This document shows, one piece after another, positions 51,768 to 54,168 of a stretch of DNA of 54,168 nucleotides (its first letter is position 1; every line of letters begins with the position of its first letter). Location of the stretch: the NCBI RefSeq assembly GCF_002742265.1, contig NZ_MDGL01000026.1, forward strand, positions 1 through 54,168. The letters are read 5' to 3'. Both the position numbers and the translations under genes were made by a program. The DNA is from Maribacter sp. 4G9. GTDB taxonomy: Bacteria; Bacteroidota; Bacteroidia; Flavobacteriales; Flavobacteriaceae. Below the pieces are notes generated by a model, which worked only from the letters and a program-made list of their open reading frames with translations, ran no database searches and was not told where the DNA came from.

Positions 51768-53384
51768 ATGGAGTTTTACAAAATCGCCAATGACTTTCTA
51801 AACTCAGCGGGAGTAAGTGTTAGCATAAATTACCTGAGAGAACGTCTGGAATCACACCCGCAATACCCCGCCCTTATATCACTTACTGACATTTTGGATG
51901 AATTTCAAATTGAAAATACTGCCATTCGTATACAACAAAAGGAAAAATGGAAAGAGTTGGAGACTCCGTTTCTAGCTCACGTCGTTTTCGCGGATGGACG
52001 AACAGATTTTGAGCTAATAAGTAGACAAAAGGATGTCGGTTCCGTAGAGTGTTTTTTAGGTAGGTGGACGGGTATCGCATTGACTCTTGGAGCAAATAAG
52101 AAAATCAAGCATGAACAGCATAACGAACAGTATAAAAAAGAAAAATCTAGTAGAATAGTAAAACGGAGTATTATATCATTGACAACATTGCTTTTCGTCA
52201 TAAAGCAAATGATATTTTTTAATCCAGTTGTATTTACCCATTTCATGCTTTCAATTATTGGCTTGGGAATATCTTGCGCAATTATTGCCCGTAGTATGGG
52301 TCTAAAAAGTAACATTGCGGAATTGTTTTGTAAAATAGAAGAATCCGGGTGCAATAAGGTCTTGAATTCTAGACTTGGTAGGTTTGCGGGCAATATAGGA
52401 TTGGGAGATATCACCGCCATTTTTTTTGGTAGCCAGATGATTTACATGACCTTCTCAACTCATTTTGAAACTTCGCAAAATCTTATCCTTTTATCATCGA
52501 TTCAGGCATTCGCATTTGTCTTCACCCCCGTATCCTTAATTTACCAATGGCGATTGAAATCTTGGTGTAGGTTATGCCTCACAATCGTAGCCATCATATG
52601 GGCGCAATCGGCGAATTTTATTTGGCATCTTTTCATACTGGAATCTTATTCACTTGAAAAGATACACCAACCGTTAGAAACATATCTTTTATTTGCCATA
52701 AGCATATTTTTTGCGAGCTTTTGGATTATTGTAAAGCCATTAATAATTAAGGAAAGGGAAAATCTACCTCAAAAAATTAGAATTAGGAAATGGCGACAGG
52801 ATCCCGGTTGGTTCCATGCATTGTTACCACTACATAAAAGAATCGATGATACCATTTGGGATAAGGAAATTTTCTATGGCAACCCCAAAGGGTTATTGCA
52901 AATAATAATTGTAAGTAATCCATATTGCGAGTATTGCGCAACTGCACATTCTGAATTGGATGCAATTTTAAAAAAGCACCCTGAGGATATTGGAGTCCGT
53001 ATTCGCTTTACACTTAAGTCATATACTCCAAGTAATGAGAACTATAAAGCGGTCTTTGAAATTCTTAACAGCTATGAACAGCTTGTTTGGAAAAGAAAGT
53101 TGGATCATGAAAGTGAGTCTATGAGAAGAATCATTTCAGATTGGTATGAGCATCCTGACCTATCGGTTTGGAAATACCACACACACCATTACCAAAATCA
53201 CAATATAATTGATGGTTTAATTAAAAAATCGATTGCCTGGGCTCGAGCTATGGAAGTGCATCAGACACCGGCATTTTTCATAAACGGCCATGAAATGCCG
53301 AACCCTCACACTTTTAGGGACCTGTTTTTATTTATTTCAGACTATATCGAAATTCTACGCAGGGAAAATTCCGTTTTACCCTAA
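51768..53384 (+). CDS. Degenerate C39 + VKOR + DsbA-like thioredoxin fusion
   Basis: 538 residues. Residues 1-115 resemble a C39 domain (SINYLRERLESHPQYPALISLTDIL) but lack the catalytic Cys, so this part may only hold the leader. About 140-330 is a VKOR-type membrane domain with loop cysteines C188 and C195 (FCKIEESGC) and the active W-CRLC pair C267/C270. About 370-520 is a thioredoxin/DsbA domain with C387-E-Y-C390 and a cis-proline region QTPAFFING. VKOR passes electrons from DsbA to quinone, so the fusion is a self-contained disulfide-forming machine. It is divergent from the DUF6734-like gene. Confidence 0.88.
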   Translation: MEFYKIANDFLNSAGVSVSINYLRERLESHPQYPALISLTDILDEFQIENTAIRIQQKEKWKELETPFLAHVVFADGRTDFELISRQKDVGSVECFLGRWTGIALTLGANKKIKHEQHNEQYKKEKSSRIVKRSIISLTTLLFVIKQMIFFNPVVFTHFMLSIIGLGISCAIIARSMGLKSNIAELFCKIEESGCNKVLNSRLGRFAGNIGLGDITAIFFGSQMIYMTFSTHFETSQNLILLSSIQAFAFVFTPVSLIYQWRLKSWCRLCLTIVAIIWAQSANFIWHLFILESYSLEKIHQPLETYLLFAISIFFASFWIIVKPLIIKERENLPQKIRIRKWRQDPGWFHALLPLHKRIDDTIWDKEIFYGNPKGLLQIIIVSNPYCEYCATAHSELDAILKKHPEDIGVRIRFTLKSYTPSNENYKAVFEILNSYEQLVWKRKLDHESESMRRIISDWYEHPDLSVWKYHTHHYQNHNIIDGLIKKSIAWARAMEVHQTPAFFINGHEMPNPHTFRDLFLFISDYIEILRRENSVLP

Positions 53385-53750
53385 TCATATTTTTGTCTTT
53401 TTCAATAACTGAGAACATTTTAAAAGAAGTGTATTATTAACAAATTGAGTTTATATTAATACATATTGGAGAGATTCCCTAAAAAGCCATTCTAAGAATC
53501 ACCCTTCTCAATCTAGACGACTTTTATTTAACGTATCTCATTTCTGATGTTTTAAAGTAGTTTCGGTAATTTACCTTTTATGGCACTTAGATTCCTTAGC
53601 TAATACTGAAGTTGAAGAAAAATATATGTAATCCCTTTTCAAAAAATCTATACTATGAAGGGTGAAAAAAACATCAAAACGGACCAGTTTGTATCAAATA
53701 ATTACAAGGTTAATTTAAAACCAAGTTTGCGTGCAAATTGAGTGCAAATA
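53385..53750. other. Intergenic region, no clear gene
   Basis: AT-rich. It holds only a 28-codon ORF at 53655-53741 with no family resemblance, and GTGCAAAT-type repeats (53731-53750) just before the terminator. Confidence 0.4.
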
Positions 53751-53782
53751 AAAAAGGTTTCAAAAGTAAAACTCTTGAAACC
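53751..53782 (-). terminator. Intrinsic terminator of the tRNA-Ala remnant
   Basis: Minus-strand stem GGTTTCAA (53782-53775) / TTGAAACC (53763-53756) followed by T5 (53755-53751). It lies 14 nt after the tRNA 3' end. Confidence 0.75.
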
Positions 53783-53796
53783 CCTGTGTTTATTGG

Positions 53797-53842
53797 TGGA
53801 GAATACCGGATTCGAACCGGTGACCTCTTGCCTGCCAGGCAA
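53797..53842 (-). pseudogene. 3' fragment of tRNA-Ala(GGC), probable attachment-site remnant
   Basis: Read on the minus strand, the fragment has TTGCCTGGCAGGCAAG (anticodon arm with GGC), then AGGTCA, the T arm CCGGTTCGAATCCGG, and the acceptor 3' strand TATTCTCC plus discriminator A. The 5' half (acceptor 5' strand, D arm) is absent, and the sequence before it bears no resemblance. Loss of the 5' half with a clean 3' half and terminator is the usual scar of element integration at a tRNA 3' end. Confidence 0.75.
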
Positions 53843-53989
53843 ATTAGGATTCCTAGGTAGAAATGTCACTAAATGAACCATTGAAAGGTCTTAATATCAT
53901 AGTTAAATAGGTCGTCTATTTAAAATCTTGACTTCTTTACATGGCATAGACCAATTTGAAATTCTGTCGTTTTGAGGCTTTTTAATATA

Positions 53990-54168
53990 GAAGTGGTTTA
54001 AACTTTTATTTTTTTCTTTTTCTTGAATTTTTTCAACGCTATCGCAATGAATGCCAAATAGTTGAATCCTTTCCAGCTTTCGGTGGTCGTATCGAACCTG
54101 TTGAGCAGGGAACGGTAGCTGTCCATCCATGCATTCGCCCTTTCCACGGCATATCTTTCATCGTATAG
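53990..54168 (-). mobile_element. Right end of the IS5/IS4-like insertion sequence, second copy (partial)
   Basis: It is the exact reverse complement of 4-182, with the outer tip GAAGTGGTTTAA at 53990. The neighbouring 53843-53989 shows no gene. The element continues beyond the window. Confidence 0.85.
53998..54168 (-). CDS. DDE transposase, C-terminal part (second copy, partial)
   Basis: 57 residues, open from the window edge to the TAA at 54000-53998, identical to the product at the left end (YAVERANAWMDSYRSLLN...). The two transposases both point inward, so their 3' ends face the unique sequence. Confidence 0.8.
   Translation of the reverse strand, partial: LYDERYAVERANAWMDSYRSLLNRFDTTTESWKGFNYLAFIAIALKKFKKKKKIKV

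Noticed and set aside
53655..53741. 28-codon ORF as a small peptide gene
   Set aside because: No leader motif, no family resemblance and no supporting signals.
53797..53842. Complete tRNA gene
   Set aside because: Acceptor 5' strand and D arm are missing; only the 3' part from the anticodon arm is present.
1..54168. Whole window as a 54-kb composite transposon between inverted IS copies
   Set aside because: The interior contains core genes (ftsK, lpdA, ribBA, tpx, tRNA-Ser) and both ends are cut inside the IS, which is how contigs break at repeats.

Overview
The window looks like chromosome of a marine member of the Flavobacteriaceae (Bacteroidota; Maribacter/Zobellia/Arenibacter-like). The signs are: AT-rich coding with frequent TTG starts and little use of Shine-Dalgarno sites, Bacteroidota-type promoter motifs (TAnnTTTG), a TonB receptor + DUF4249 pair, DUF3570 and DUF4266 proteins, a CzcA-TolC fusion and an IntDOT-like integrase. 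No genus can be fixed from the sequence alone. Both window ends lie inside the same IS5/IS4-like insertion sequence in opposite orientation, so the ends are probably assembly breaks at a repeat and not ends of a composite transposon.

Region 1 (1-16.3 kb) is mostly core chromosome: an IS-truncated pabB, a flavin reductase, an acyltransferase, a CDGSH protein, lpdA, a divergent Lrp regulator / methionine-gamma-lyase-like / NhaC module with three helically phased repeats between them, tpx, dgkA, ftsK, lolA, an LptF/G permease, ribBA with a dead GTP cyclohydrolase half, and a DegT-type aminotransferase. Region 2 (16.4-31 kb) is export and redox: a CzcA-TolC fusion with CzcB, a thioredoxin / ApbE / DUF4266 / DUF3570 cassette, and a converging AcrA-AcrB-TolC operon whose adaptor gene carries an in-frame stop. 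A 106-nt dispersed repeat with a covarying bulged hairpin occurs before ftsK and before the Acr operon, with a decayed third copy near lpdA.

Region 3 (31.3-41.4 kb) is accessory. It holds a single-chain type ISP/IIG-like restriction-methylation gene that has taken up several palindromic elements in frame, including a DUF559 nuclease cassette bounded by two inverted copies of the palindrome. It is followed by tRNA-Ser(UGA) with an integrative mobilizable element next to it (integrase, MobC, relaxase, primase, primase-helicase, HTH protein).

Region 4 (41.9-53.4 kb) is the most interesting part: a compact peptide natural-product cluster. It contains a 53-residue double-glycine-leader precursor with a four-cysteine core and its own terminator, a 536-residue protein with a glycosyltransferase-like DxD motif, a fusion of degenerate C39 domain + VKOR + DsbA-like thioredoxin, a C39-peptidase ABC exporter, an HlyD adaptor, and a TonB receptor/DUF4249 pair. 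Together these parallel the parts list of glycocin (sublancin-type) loci, but in a Gram-negative Bacteroidota setting. Past it lie a tRNA-Ala 3' fragment, which looks like an old attachment site, and the second IS end.
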